From Aldehydirespirator sp963667505 (lineage in GTDB: Bacteria > Actinomycetota > Acidimicrobiia > Acidimicrobiales > Aldehydirespiratoraceae), in assembly GCA_963667505.2 (NCBI GenBank), contig OY763490.2:3410001-3474000 (forward strand): a stretch of 64,000 nt of DNA, given 5' to 3'. Below the pieces are notes generated by a model. It was not told the origin of the DNA. It did no database searches and saw only the letters and a list, made by a program, of their open reading frames with translations. The translations under genes and the position numbers were made by a program. This document shows positions 1 through 8,368 of the stretch, piece after piece; position 1 is the stretch's first letter, and each line of letters starts with the position of its first letter.

Positions 1-255
1 GTTCTGGCCGGCTGGGTGCCGCAGATTGATAGTCACCGACTTGCGGCCTCGGCCCTCCACCGCCCACCACAGCGAGTAGGGCTCGCCGTCGGGGCCGGGA
101 GCGAACGGCCCGAGTTCCCGCAGCATGTCGCCCCGGCGCGGGTCCTCGATCTTGATCACCTCGGCGCCTTGCTCGCCGAGGATGCCCGCGCAGAACGGCG
201 CAGCGATCCGGGTGCCCACATCGAGCACTCGGATGCCGGCCAGCGGCTGTCTCAA
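1..255 (-). CDS. CaiB/BaiF family CoA-transferase, N-terminal part
   Basis: Class III acyl-CoA transferase, which moves CoA between carboxylic acids. Only about 85 codons lie in the window and the gene runs off the left edge. The minus strand reads QPLAGIRVLDVGTRIAAPF, then AEVIKIEDPRRGD and GRGRKSVTINLRHPAGQ, the family's N-terminal pattern; the complete paralogue at 16169-17383 reads almost the same. The start is taken as the TTG at 253-255, two codons before the conserved block, with no ATG or GTG in frame nearby. It lies just downstream of the enoyl-CoA hydratase gene on the same strand, separated by a 47-bp palindrome. The family assignment is firm; the substrate is unknown. Confidence 0.85.
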   Translation of the reverse strand, partial: MRQPLAGIRVLDVGTRIAAPFCAGILGEQGAEVIKIEDPRRGDMLRELGPFAPGPDGEPYSLWWAVEGRGRKSVTINLRHPAGQN

Positions 256-287
256 GGTCGCCGCCCCGCCGCAGCCGCCTCCACACG

Positions 288-334
288 AAATTGACTTAGT
301 TTTCGCCAACTGATGTCCGAATCTAAGTCAATTT
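288..334. repeat. 47-bp interspersed palindrome, copy 1
   Basis: Arms AAATTGACTTAG (288-299) and CTAAGTCAATTT (323-334) are perfect 12-bp inverted repeats around a 23-nt centre. The same element, also exactly 47 bp, occurs at 39799-39845 and 58221-58267. It is AT-rich in a GC-rich genome and lies 22 nt past the stop of the enoyl-CoA hydratase gene. It could be a transcription terminator or 3'-end stabiliser, a protein-binding palindrome, or a tiny non-autonomous mobile element. Confidence 0.85.
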
Positions 335-356
335 CGTAAGGCGGTCGTCTCATCGC

Positions 357-1196
357 TCATGGTTGTTCGGGGTCGCGGTGCTCGGCGAAGACCTCCTTCA
401 TCGAGCCCTTCTGCATGCGCCGCTCCAGCGCACCGAGCGCGGTGGCGGTGTTGTGCATCCAGTGGTGGGCCTGGAAGTGGTAGTCCCAGGCGTCGCGCTG
501 GCCCTGGAGGTCGAGGGTCTTGTTGATGGAGCGCTTCACGACCTGGGCGGTGGCCGGCGGCACCAATGCGATCCGCTCCGCCAGCGCGCGTGTCGCGGCG
601 GCCAGTTCGGCCCGGGGCACTACCCGGTTGACCATCCCGAGCCGCTCGGCCTCGGCCGCGCTGATGGTCTCGGCGGCCAGCAGGAACTCCTTGGCCTTGC
701 GGGCCGGCATCTCCCAGGGCTCGACCAGGATCTCCACCGCGGCGCCGGTCATGCGCAGCACCGGGTTCTGGAAGGCGGCGTCGTCGCTGGCCACGATGAT
801 GTCGGCCATGCACGCCAGCATCACCCCCGCGGCCACGCACTTGCCCTGCACCGCCGCCACGGTCGGCTTGCGGAAGTCGCGGATGCGCAGGCAGCGGTCG
901 AAGTACATCACCTTCTCGTGGTGCCATTTGCCTTCGGGCGTCTCCCGCATGAGGCGCCACTTGTCGGGCTCGACGTCGCCCACGAGGGCCTTGAGGTCGT
1001 GACCGGCCGAGAAGTGCTTGCCGTTGGCGGCCAGCACCACCACCCGCACGTCGTCGTCGGCGTCGGCCAGGTCGAGCGCGGCGTCGATCTCGTCGATCAT
1101 CCGGGTGTCCTGGGCGTTGGCCACCTCGGGCCGGTCGAGCGTGACAGTGGCCACATGCCCCTCGACCCCATACACGACAGTCTCGAAGTCGGCCAT
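357..1196 (-). CDS. enoyl-CoA hydratase/isomerase (crotonase family)
   Basis: Crotonase-fold protein of 279 residues, the usual length, acting on acyl-CoA thioesters in the cytoplasm. The start is ATG 1194-1196 (MADFETVVYGVEGHVATVTL). Visible are the first oxyanion-hole segment (KHFSAGHDLKAL, about residues 60-71), the second (VQGKCVAAGVMLACMAD) and the C-terminal helices. The places usually holding the hydratase glutamates read VLRMTGAAVE and are not clearly conserved, so isomerase or another crotonase chemistry is possible. An open reading frame continues upstream into the acyl-CoA dehydrogenase at 1229-2435, but only because that gene is frameshifted; there is no real fusion. Confidence 0.88.
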   Translation of the reverse strand: MADFETVVYGVEGHVATVTLDRPEVANAQDTRMIDEIDAALDLADADDDVRVVVLAANGKHFSAGHDLKALVGDVEPDKWRLMRETPEGKWHHEKVMYFDRCLRIRDFRKPTVAAVQGKCVAAGVMLACMADIIVASDDAAFQNPVLRMTGAAVEILVEPWEMPARKAKEFLLAAETISAAEAERLGMVNRVVPRAELAAATRALAERIALVPPATAQVVKRSINKTLDLQGQRDAWDYHFQAHHWMHNTATALGALERRMQKGSMKEVFAEHRDPEQP

Positions 1197-1228
1197 AGCG
1201 ACCAGTGTACGTTCCCCGTGGTCCGTCC

Positions 1229-2435
1229 TCAGGGGCCGGGGTTTCGGGGTAGGCCCAGGGTTCGTTCGCCGATGATGTTGCGCTGGATCTCGTTGGTGCC
1301 GGCGAAGATCGAGGCGGCCCGGTAGTAGAGCCAGGAGCGCTGCCAGCGACCTCCGGCCGGGTTGCCGTGGGCGTCTCGCCACAGCGGGGCGGCGTCGCCC
1401 AGCACCCGCATCGCGACGGCGTGGAGGCGCTGGCTCATCTCGCTCCAGTACAGCTTGGCGGTGGCGGTCTCGGGCCCCGGTGCTCGGCCGTGGGCGTGCT
1501 TGGACAGTGTGCGCCAGTTCTGGAGTTGGAACAGGCGAACCTCCACGAAGGCCTGGGCCAGGTCCTGGGCGGTGCGGGGCTCGGCGGCCAGGCCCCGGTC
1601 GGCGGCCAGGCCCCCAGCGGTCGGCGGCCAGGCGCACCAGCTCATCCAGCAGCTGGGTGTGGATGACGAGCTGGCGGGGGTTGGTGCCCCGCTCGCCGGC
1701 CAGAACCGACGTGGCCACCCTCCAGCCGCCGCCGACGGGGCCGATCACCTGGTCGTCGGCTGCGAAAGCCCCGTCGAAGACGACCTCGTTGAAGTCCGAC
1801 TCGCCGGTCATCTGGCGCAGGGGCCGCACCTCCACGCCGGGCGCCCGCATGTCCACCATCAGCGCGGTGATGCCGGACCGCTTGGGTGCGTCCGGGTCGG
1901 TGCGGGCCAGGCACAGTCCCCAGTGGGCGAACTGGGCGTACGAGGTCCACACCTTGCGGCCGTGCAGCGTCCAGCCGCCGGGGGCGGGCTCGGCCCGGGT
2001 CCGCAGCGAGGCCAGGTCGCTGCCCGCGCCGGGCTCGCTGAACAGCTGGCAGGCGAGCTGCTCGGCGTTGAGGATGTGAGGCAGCCAGCGCTGCCGCTGG
2101 GCCTCGGTGCCGTGGGCCAGCAGGCACGGGCCCACCAGATTGACCCCGATGCGGCCGACCAGCTCGGGCGCCCGGGCCCGGGCCAGCTCCTCCTGCAGGA
2201 TGAAGGCGAGCACTGCGTCGGCACCCCGGCCGCCGTACTCGACGGGCCAGGTGATTCCCACCAGCCCGGCCTCGGCCAGGTGCCGCTGCCAACGGCGGCC
2301 GAACGCCACCTCCTCGGCGAGGTCGTCGAAAAGCGGTGGCAGGCCGGTCCCGTAGTCCCAGGGCAGGTTGGCCTCCAGCCACGCCCGGCACTCGGCCCGG
2401 AACGCCCGCTGCTCGGCCGTGGGCGTCAGATCCAC
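1229..2435 (-). pseudogene. acyl-CoA dehydrogenase interrupted by a repeat-induced frameshift
   Basis: FAD-dependent acyl-CoA dehydrogenase in two frames. The N-terminal part starts at GTG 2433-2435 (VDLTPTAEQRAFRAECRAWL) and runs through the typical FSEPGAGSDLASLRTRAEP and KVWTSYAQFAHWGLCLART segments to LLDELVRLAADR near 1633. The C-terminal part (AQDLAQAFVEVRLFQLQNW to FAGTNEIQRNIIGERTLGL) resumes in another frame. The switch falls within three copies of a short repeat (1581-1633) whose spacings sum to 40 nt, one more than a multiple of 3. Joined, the pieces would make a normal protein of about 400 residues. It is a recent pseudogene, a slippage-variable gene, or an assembly error. An alternative ATG at 2517-2519 would nearly collide with the divergent gene at 2528. 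Confidence 0.8.
1581..1633. repeat. short tandem repeat causing the frameshift
   Basis: The 13-mer TCGGCGGCCAGGC occurs at 1581, 1599 and 1621 (plus-strand), giving units of 18 and 22 bp. Their sum of 40 bp shifts the reading frame of the acyl-CoA dehydrogenase on the minus strand. Loss of 4 bp from the longer unit, or an in-frame unit count, would restore it. Confidence 0.8.
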
Positions 2436-2527
2436 GCCGCCGGGTCTACCACTTCGGCGAGCGCATGGGTCCGCAAGGCGGCGGGTTGGGCGGCCGGCAG
2501 GCTGGGCGATGCCTACCATGCGGAGCG

Positions 2528-3592
2528 GTGGACTTCGACCTGTCGGCTGACCAGCAGGCTTTGCGGGAGGCGGCTGCGGCGCTGCTGGACGACCGGTGCG
2601 ACACCGCCGCCGTGCGCCGGGCCTGCGAGAACGGCGGCTTCGACGCTGATCTGTGGACGGCGATGGTGGACCAGGGCTGGACCGGCATCGCCGTGCCTGA
2701 GCCGTTGGGCGGGGTCGGGCTGGGGACGGTGGAGGCGGCCGTGCTGCTGGAGCAGACCGGCGCCCATCTGGCGCCGGTGCCGCTGCTGCAGCAGTTGGCT
2801 GCGCTGGCGGTGCTGGCCGACGGGCCTTGGGGGGAGAGGCTGCTGTCGGGCGAGGCCGTCGCCTGCGTGGCCCGCACCCCGTTGGCGCGGGCTGGCGACG
2901 GCACGGTGTCGGGCCGGACCGAGCCGGCGGTCTACGGCGCCCGGGCCGACGTGCTGGTCGCCCCGGCCAGTGACGAGCTAGTGGCCGTGGACCTGTCCGG
3001 GGTCGCCCGGTCGCCGGAGCCGGCCATGGACCAGACCCGGGAGTTGGCCTGGATCTACCTGGACGACGCGGCGGCCATGACCGTGGGCGGCACCGAGGAG
3101 GCGGCCGCCCACCTCGACCGGGGCGCAGTGTTCCATTCGGCCGAGATGTTGGGCGCGGCCGAGGCGGTGATGGGCCTTGCTGTGGAGTACGCCAAGGTGC
3201 GGGAGCAGTTCGGTCGGCCCATTGGCAGCTTCCAGGCGGTCAAGCACCGCTGCGCTGACATGCTGGTGGACGTCGAGGGCATGCGCTCCGCGGTGTACCA
3301 CGCGGCCTGGGCGCTGGGCGCGGCCGACGACCCGGCGGGCCGGGCGATAGCCGCCGAGGCGGCCGCGGTGGCCAAGATCTGGTGCAGCGACGCCGGGGTG
3401 CGGGTGGCGGAGTCGGCGCTTCAGGTGCACGGCGGCATCGGCTTCACCTGGGAGGCCGACGTGCACCTGTACCTCAAACGTGTCCAGCTCGACCAGGTGG
3501 CCTTCGGAGACGCCCGCCACCACCGCGCCCGTCTGGCGGCCATCCTGAGAGACCGGCTGGCGGCCGGCGCCGGTGTGTGGCCCGACTCCTGA
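2528..3592 (+). CDS. acyl-CoA dehydrogenase
   Basis: FAD-dependent acyl-CoA dehydrogenase of 354 residues, at the short end for the family. GTG 2528-2530 (VDFDLSADQQALREAAAALL) is preceded by a GCGGAG box; a longer reading from 2336 would overlap the divergent dehydrogenase at 1229-2435. The C-terminal half has the family pattern KVREQFGRPIGSFQAVKH followed by LQVHGGIGFTWEADVHLYLK, which holds FAD and dimer-contact residues. The middle beta domain is poorly conserved, as in many actinobacterial partner subunits, so it may work as a heteromer with a neighbouring dehydrogenase. Its last 15 nt, including the stop codon, are repeated 47 bp downstream. Confidence 0.87.
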   Translation: MDFDLSADQQALREAAAALLDDRCDTAAVRRACENGGFDADLWTAMVDQGWTGIAVPEPLGGVGLGTVEAAVLLEQTGAHLAPVPLLQQLAALAVLADGPWGERLLSGEAVACVARTPLARAGDGTVSGRTEPAVYGARADVLVAPASDELVAVDLSGVARSPEPAMDQTRELAWIYLDDAAAMTVGGTEEAAAHLDRGAVFHSAEMLGAAEAVMGLAVEYAKVREQFGRPIGSFQAVKHRCADMLVDVEGMRSAVYHAAWALGAADDPAGRAIAAEAAAVAKIWCSDAGVRVAESALQVHGGIGFTWEADVHLYLKRVQLDQVAFGDARHHRARLAAILRDRLAAGAGVWPDS

Positions 3593-3639
3593 CCAGGTGT
3601 TGAGATCCGGCTTCGCCCGGCGTTTGGCCCGACTCCTGA
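3578..3639 (+). repeat. duplicated 3' end of the acyl-CoA dehydrogenase gene
   Basis: TGGCCCGACTCCTGA, the last codons and stop of the gene ending at 3592, recurs at 3625-3639. The offset is 47 bp. Parts of the intervening sequence (CGGCTTCG) also recur just after. The second copy lies between two convergent genes and is not in a coding context. Confidence 0.65.
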
Positions 3640-3655
3640 GCCCCGGCTTCGGCGG

Positions 3656-4099
3656 CTAGGCGGCGATCTCGAAGTACTGGACCTCGACCATCAGGGGCAG
3701 CAGGTAGCGGATGTAGAAGCTGTGCAGCTTCAGCACGGTGAAGTCCTCCACCTGGTAGCCGGTGATGCTCACCCGGTCATCTTCGGCGGCGAAGGCCTCG
3801 GCCCGGCGCAACACCTCGTCGAGCTCGTCCAGGCTCTCGACGGCCATGCCGAAGTGGTCTCCCTCAGGCGCCTGCATGGGGCTGTCGTCGGCGATCAGGA
3901 ACACGAACTGGTCGTACGAGTGCACCCCCATCACCAGCCGCTTGCGGTCCTCGGTCATGGTGGGGTGTTCGTTCCAGCCGAACACCTCGCCGTAGAAGCG
4001 GGTGATGGCGGCCCGGCCTGCCTCGTCGAGCAGGTCGGCGGGCACGCTCATGGCCACATGGTTGAAGCGGCCCGGGCCCTTGAAGTCGGTGAGGCTCAC
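3656..4099 (-). CDS. VOC (glyoxalase/dioxygenase) family protein
   Basis: 147-residue protein of the vicinal oxygen chelate fold: an N-terminal beta-strand with a histidine (GRFNHVAMSVP), ITRFYGEVFGWNE, GDHFGMAVESLDELDEVLRRAE, and a C-terminal YIRYLLPLMVEVQYFE strand with a possible metal-binding glutamate. Such proteins bind a divalent metal and isomerise, cleave or oxidise small substrates; this one cannot be assigned further. GTG 4097-4099 is the start because it forms a GTGA overlap with the stop of the zinc dehydrogenase gene upstream. It is the last gene of a run 6557 to 3656 with two such overlaps, so it is probably translated with the dehydrogenase and acyl-CoA ligase. Confidence 0.8.
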   Translation of the reverse strand: MSLTDFKGPGRFNHVAMSVPADLLDEAGRAAITRFYGEVFGWNEHPTMTEDRKRLVMGVHSYDQFVFLIADDSPMQAPEGDHFGMAVESLDELDEVLRRAEAFAAEDDRVSITGYQVEDFTVLKLHSFYIRYLLPLMVEVQYFEIAA

Positions 4100-5115
4100 G
4101 GTTTCACCAGTACCTTTCCGGCCGTCTCGCCCGAGCGCAGGCGGCCCATCGCGTCGAGGAGCCCGTCGAGGCCGACCGGCTCCGGTTCCAGCAGGGTGTC
4201 CATCGGCAGCCTGCCCGAGGCGATCAGCGCGAGCGCGTCGGCCAGGCCGTCGGGGTCGTACTCGTAGGCGCCGGTCACCACCAACTCGTTGAGGATCACC
4301 CGGCTGGTGTCGAGCCTCGGATAGTCCAGGCCCGTTCCCACCAGCACCATCGTGCCGCCGTGAGCGAGCTGGGCGAGCCCGGCTTGAGCGGCCTGGCGGG
4401 CCCCGGACGCCTCGAACACCCAGCCGACCGCGCCGGCTGGGACCTGGCCCGGATGGCCGGGCGCATCCAGATCCTCGGGCAGGCGGATGGCGGCGCCCAG
4501 TCGGCGGGCCAGCGTCCGGCGGCGCTCCTGGGGCTCGACCACGGTCACGTTGATGCCGCGGCTGACCAGCACCGCGGCCACCGCCGCGCCGATCGGCCCG
4601 CAGCCGAACACCATGGCCCGCCCGCCGGGCTGCACGTCGCCCCGCGTTATGGCGTGCATGGCCACCGCCAGCGGCTCGGCGTAGGCGGCGTGCCTGAGGC
4701 TGAGCCCTTTGGGCACGGCGGTGAGGTTGCTGCGGTCGGCGGCCAGGTAGCGCGCGAAGCCGCCGGAGTGGTAGTCGTCGGCACCGGCCAAGGGACGTTG
4801 CGCGCACAGCGCAGGACGCCCATCCAGGCACGACTGGCAGTCTCCGCACTCGATCCACGGCCGCCCCACGACCGGCGTGCCGACGTCGATGCGGGCCTCG
4901 GCCCCGACGGCGGCCACCCGTCCGGCCCATTCGTGGCCGAAGACCGTGTCGGGGGTGCCCCAGCCGTCGAGCACCATGTGCAGGTCGGTTCCGCACACGC
5001 CGCAGTAGGCCACCTCAACCAGCGCGTCGCGAGGCCCGAGCGCGGGCACCGGCGCGTCGGCGACCTCCAGCTGTCCCGGCCTCCGGTAGACGGCGGCTCG
5101 CATGGTGTCGGTCAC
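4096..5115 (-). CDS. zinc-dependent alcohol dehydrogenase (MDR superfamily)
   Basis: 339-residue medium-chain dehydrogenase/reductase using NAD(P). The N-terminal part has the catalytic zinc motif (YCGVCGTDLHMVLDGWGTPD, then VFGHEWAGRV) and the structural zinc motif CGDCQSC plus a later CAQ. The nucleotide-binding domain carries VFGCGPIGAAVAAVLVSRG. Length is normal. The GTG start (5113-5115) shares a GTGA overlap with the stop of the acyl-CoA ligase upstream, and the gene's own stop overlaps the VOC gene in the same way. It probably oxidises a hydroxyl or reduces a carbonyl in the pathway served by the ligase; the substrate is unknown. Confidence 0.88.
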   Translation of the reverse strand: MTDTMRAAVYRRPGQLEVADAPVPALGPRDALVEVAYCGVCGTDLHMVLDGWGTPDTVFGHEWAGRVAAVGAEARIDVGTPVVGRPWIECGDCQSCLDGRPALCAQRPLAGADDYHSGGFARYLAADRSNLTAVPKGLSLRHAAYAEPLAVAMHAITRGDVQPGGRAMVFGCGPIGAAVAAVLVSRGINVTVVEPQERRRTLARRLGAAIRLPEDLDAPGHPGQVPAGAVGWVFEASGARQAAQAGLAQLAHGGTMVLVGTGLDYPRLDTSRVILNELVVTGAYEYDPDGLADALALIASGRLPMDTLLEPEPVGLDGLLDAMGRLRSGETAGKVLVKP

Positions 5116-6557
5116 GGCGGCGGCTCCTGGGACGGTCGGGGGGTGAGGCTGGCTTGGAGCTTCTTGCGGTCTACTTTGCCTGACGCGAGCGCGGGAAGCT
5201 CGTCCAGCACCTCGATCCGCTCGGGGGTGGTGTATCGGGCGGCGCCCCGCTGGGCGAACCAGGCTCGGCAGGCGTCCAGGTCGAAGCCGCCGGGAGCGAC
5301 CACGAACGCTGCGACCCGCTCGCCCAGGCGCTCGCAGGGCTCGGCCACCGCCGCGGCCTGCAGCACCGCGGGGTGGGCCTCCAAGTGCTGCTCCACCTCG
5401 GCCGCGGAGATGTTCTCGCCGCTGCGGATGATGCGGTCGCCGAGGCGGCCCGTGATGGTGACCCAGCCGTCCTCGATGTCGGCCAGGTCGCCGGTGCGGA
5501 ACCAGCCGTCGACGAAGGCCTCGGCGTTGGCCCGGGCGTCGAGGTAGCCGCGGGCCAGCTCCGGCCCGCTCACCCACAGCTCGCCGCGGGCGTCCACCGC
5601 CAGGCGGGCCGGCTCGAAGGCCCGACCGTCGGTCTCGACCATCCGGTGCGGCGGGTCGTCGAATCGGGACGTGGCCACGGTGGGGGCCTCGGTGGAGCCG
5701 TAGGAGCGCTTCACCGTCACGCCCAGCGTCTCGCCCGCCCGGCGGCAGAAGGCCGGGGTCACTGAGGCGCCCCCGCACGAGATCATCCGCAGCGAGGCGG
5801 CGCGGGCCGGATCGAAGCCTTCGCAGTCCATGAGCGAGGCGAACAGCGTGGGCGGGCCGACCATGTAGGTGACCGACTCGCGTTCGATCAGGCCCAGGGC
5901 CTCCTCCGGGTCCCAGCGGCGCATCAGCACGGTCTTCATACCCAGCGCTCCCGGCATGAGCACGCCGTGCAGCAACCCGGCCACATGGGCCAGCGGCGAC
6001 GGCACCAGGGCGCAGTCGGCCGCTGTCAGCCCGTGGGCCTCGGCCAGTTGGCCCACCTTGTAGGCGAGCGACCGGTGGGTGTGGATCACGCCCTTGGGCA
6101 ACCCCGTGGACCCCGATGTGAACATCACGACAGCATCGGAGTCATTGCCCGGGTCGGCCGTCTGGTTGGACGAAGGTGCGGATGCCTCGGCGCGGGCGCC
6201 GGTGAGCGAGTCCATCGTGAGCGTTTGTGTGCCGGGCGACGACGAGCCCTGTTCGACGATGGTCACCACCGGCTGGGCCTGATCGAGGGCCTGGGTCAGC
6301 GTGCCGGCGCCCGCGGCCGGGTGCAGCGCCACCGCCACCGCGCCGGCGCGCCAGCAGGCTCGATAGGCGACCACCGAGTCGACACCGACCGGCAGCCGGA
6401 AGGCCACCCGGTCGCCGGGCGCCGCGTCCCGGTCCTGGAACGCCGCCGCGACGGCACGGACTCGGTCCTCCACCTCTGCGGTCGAGTACCGCCCGAGGCC
6501 GTCCACCACCAGGTCGTCGCGGGCCGGAGTGCTCGCCAGCAGCGCGTCCAGGCTCAC
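5112..6557 (-). CDS. AMP-forming acyl-CoA synthetase
   Basis: ANL-superfamily ligase of 481 residues that activates a carboxylic acid through an acyl-AMP to the CoA thioester. Motifs in order: phosphate loop VMFTSGSTGLPKGVIHTH, YGSTEAPT, TGDLADIEDGWVTITGRLGD (hinge), then RIIRSGENISAAEVE and C-terminal LASGKVDRKKLQ with the catalytic lysine. It starts at GTG 6555-6557 (VSLDALLASTPARDDL), 24 nt after the stop of the SnoaL-like gene. It is the second gene of a four-gene run (SnoaL, ligase, zinc dehydrogenase, VOC). It is shorter than typical long-chain ligases, in the range of small or aromatic acid ligases. Confidence 0.9.
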   Translation of the reverse strand: MSLDALLASTPARDDLVVDGLGRYSTAEVEDRVRAVAAAFQDRDAAPGDRVAFRLPVGVDSVVAYRACWRAGAVAVALHPAAGAGTLTQALDQAQPVVTIVEQGSSSPGTQTLTMDSLTGARAEASAPSSNQTADPGNDSDAVVMFTSGSTGLPKGVIHTHRSLAYKVGQLAEAHGLTAADCALVPSPLAHVAGLLHGVLMPGALGMKTVLMRRWDPEEALGLIERESVTYMVGPPTLFASLMDCEGFDPARAASLRMISCGGASVTPAFCRRAGETLGVTVKRSYGSTEAPTVATSRFDDPPHRMVETDGRAFEPARLAVDARGELWVSGPELARGYLDARANAEAFVDGWFRTGDLADIEDGWVTITGRLGDRIIRSGENISAAEVEQHLEAHPAVLQAAAVAEPCERLGERVAAFVVAPGGFDLDACRAWFAQRGAARYTTPERIEVLDELPALASGKVDRKKLQASLTPRPSQEPPP

Positions 6558-6581
6558 GACAGGGCCACGGGCGGGGCGCCC

Positions 6582-7028
6582 TCAGTCGTCTAGGCCGATG
6601 GGCTCGTCGCCGGTGAACACGATCTCGCGGCCGGCCACCTGCCAGCCGGCCGCCCCGCGGCGCAGGATGTCGTGGTAGCGGCCGGTCTGGACGATCTTGT
6701 TGTCCTTGGCCACGAAGGCGAAGTCGGTGGTGGCGGTGGCCTCGTCGCCGTGCAGGTTGATGCGGGGCTCGCTGATCATGTGCTTGCCTCGCAGCTCCGC
6801 GGTCTGGAACGGCTCGATGACGGCCCGCATCTCGGCCCGCCCCCGGGTGCGGGTGCCCATCACCGCGAACCGGCAGTCGTCGGTGTACAGCGCGGCCCAC
6901 GCCTCGAAGCGGCCGTCGTCGAGGGTCTGGCAGCAGCCGGCCAGCAGATGGCGGATGGCGGCCGTGTCCAGCAGCAGCCGGAGGGTGTCGGCGGTGACGA
7001 CGGCGTCCGAGTCTTGTGCGGTGTCCAT
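6582..7028 (-). CDS. SnoaL-like / NTF2-fold protein
   Basis: 148-residue alpha+beta barrel protein. IRHLLAGCCQTLDDGRFEAW, LYTDDCRFAV and ILRRGAAGWQVAGREIVFTG are typical of the SnoaL_4 type polyketide cyclase/dehydratase-like family, which includes hydratases, isomerases and non-enzymatic ligand binders. ATG 7026-7028 is the first codon of the run and follows an AAGG immediately upstream. It faces the acyl-CoA dehydrogenase gene at 7100 across a 71-bp divergent promoter region containing TAAAAT. Its function in the pathway is unknown. Confidence 0.8.
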   Translation of the reverse strand: MDTAQDSDAVVTADTLRLLLDTAAIRHLLAGCCQTLDDGRFEAWAALYTDDCRFAVMGTRTRGRAEMRAVIEPFQTAELRGKHMISEPRINLHGDEATATTDFAFVAKDNKIVQTGRYHDILRRGAAGWQVAGREIVFTGDEPIGLDD

Positions 7029-7099
7029 CCTTCGACGCTATCCGCCGCGGGCGCTGCGGTTCCGTCGCCCGTAGTAATAGGCACTAAAATCGGCGGCGG

Positions 7100-8269
7100 A
7101 TGGACCTGTCACTAACGGAGGCCGACCGGGCGTTCGCGCTCGAAGTCCGGGACTGGCTGGCCCGCAACGCCGAGCGGCCCGGCCCGGGCCTCAGCCCCAC
7201 CGGGGAGGTCGCCTGGGGGCGCCGCTGGCAGGCCAAGCTGGCCGAGGCCCGCATGGTGGCCATCTCCTGGCCCGAACCGGTGGGCGGCCGCGGAGCCACC
7301 CCGCTGCAGGTGGCCCTCTACAACATGGAGTACGCCCGGGCCGGCGCGCCCCAGCCGGTCAACCGGGTAGGCATCAACCTGGCCGGACCCACCCTGCTGG
7401 CCCACGGCACGCCCGAGCAGCAGGCCCGCTGGCTGCCCTCGATCCTGGACGCGGCCGAGATCTGGTGCCAGCTCTTCAGCGAGCCCGGTGCCGGGTCGGA
7501 CCTGGCCTCGCTCACGACCCGGGCCGAGCCGGTCGACGATGGCTGGCTAGTCACCGGCGAGAAGGTGTGGACCTCCTACGCCGGGTTCGCCAAGTGGGGA
7601 ATCGCCCTGGTGCGCACCGGCCGCGACGCCGAGCGGCGCCGCCACCGGGGCATCTCCTGCATGGTCATCGACATGGATGCGCCGGGGGTGGAGATCCGGC
7701 CGCTGCGTCAGATCACCGGCGAGTCCGAGTTCAACCAGGTGGCGCTGCACGAGGTGTTCGTGCCCGCCGACTGTCTGATCGGCGGCCCGCACCAGGGATG
7801 GGCGGTGGCCGGCACCACCCTGGCCCACGAGCGGGGCACGGCCTACCCGTTCAAGGAGCAGGTCGTCCACGAGGTCTACTTCGACGAGTTGATGGCCGAC
7901 CCCCGGGGGCAGGCTGCCCTGGATGATCCGGTGGCCGCGGACGGCGTGGTCGACGCGTACGTGGCCCTGCGACTGCTGCGCCTGCGGAACTACCGAACGC
8001 TGTCGCAGCTGGGCCGGGGCGTCGAGCCCGGCCCAGAGTCCAGCATCGCCAAACTGGCCCATTCGCGAATGACGCGGCAGTTGTCGGCGGCGGCTCTCGA
8101 CGCTCTCGGCGAGCAGGCGCCGCTGTGGCCGGCACCTCCAGGCGATCTGGCCGCGGGCACCTGGCAGCGACAGTGGCTGTGGTCGAAGTCGGCCTCTATC
8201 GCCGGTGGCACCGACGAGGTCCAGCGCAACATCATCGGCGAGCGCCTGCTGTGCCTGCCCAGGGGCTGA
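7100..8269 (+). CDS. acyl-CoA dehydrogenase
   Basis: 389-residue flavoprotein of normal family length. ATG 7100 (MDLSLTEADRAFALEVRDWL) has GGCGGCGG just upstream. FSEPGAGSDLASLTTRAEP, KVWTSYAGFAKWGIALVRT, ITGESEFNQVALHEVFVP and the C-terminal SASIAGGTDEVQRNIIGERL are standard FAD and substrate segments. It is closely similar in all these blocks to the frameshifted dehydrogenase at 1229-2435, which may have been its near paralogue. It oxidises an acyl-CoA to the 2,3-enoyl-CoA using an electron-transferring flavoprotein. The gene stands alone on the plus strand, divergent from the SnoaL gene. Confidence 0.9.
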   Translation: MDLSLTEADRAFALEVRDWLARNAERPGPGLSPTGEVAWGRRWQAKLAEARMVAISWPEPVGGRGATPLQVALYNMEYARAGAPQPVNRVGINLAGPTLLAHGTPEQQARWLPSILDAAEIWCQLFSEPGAGSDLASLTTRAEPVDDGWLVTGEKVWTSYAGFAKWGIALVRTGRDAERRRHRGISCMVIDMDAPGVEIRPLRQITGESEFNQVALHEVFVPADCLIGGPHQGWAVAGTTLAHERGTAYPFKEQVVHEVYFDELMADPRGQAALDDPVAADGVVDAYVALRLLRLRNYRTLSQLGRGVEPGPESSIAKLAHSRMTRQLSAAALDALGEQAPLWPAPPGDLAAGTWQRQWLWSKSASIAGGTDEVQRNIIGERLLCLPRG

Positions 8270-8368
8270 GGCGTCGACGGCCGGCTGGCGCGACCAGCGG
8301 AATCACATCATTCGAACATGATTGTGCGAACATGAGAGTGGCAGAGACTTGAACGAGGTGCCAGCGTC

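Noticed and set aside
357..2519. A single 720-codon frame joining an acyl-CoA dehydrogenase to an enoyl-CoA hydratase, suggesting a fusion protein.
   Set aside because: The middle (about residues 300-400) is arginine/proline-rich out-of-frame sequence; the true dehydrogenase C-terminus continues in another frame to 1229, and the hydratase has its own ATG at 1196.
8305..8340. LexA/SOS box upstream of the ABC ATPase gene (CGAACATGA twice).
   Set aside because: The two half-sites are direct, not inverted, repeats, and do not match the CGAAC-N4-GTTCG palindrome of actinobacterial LexA.
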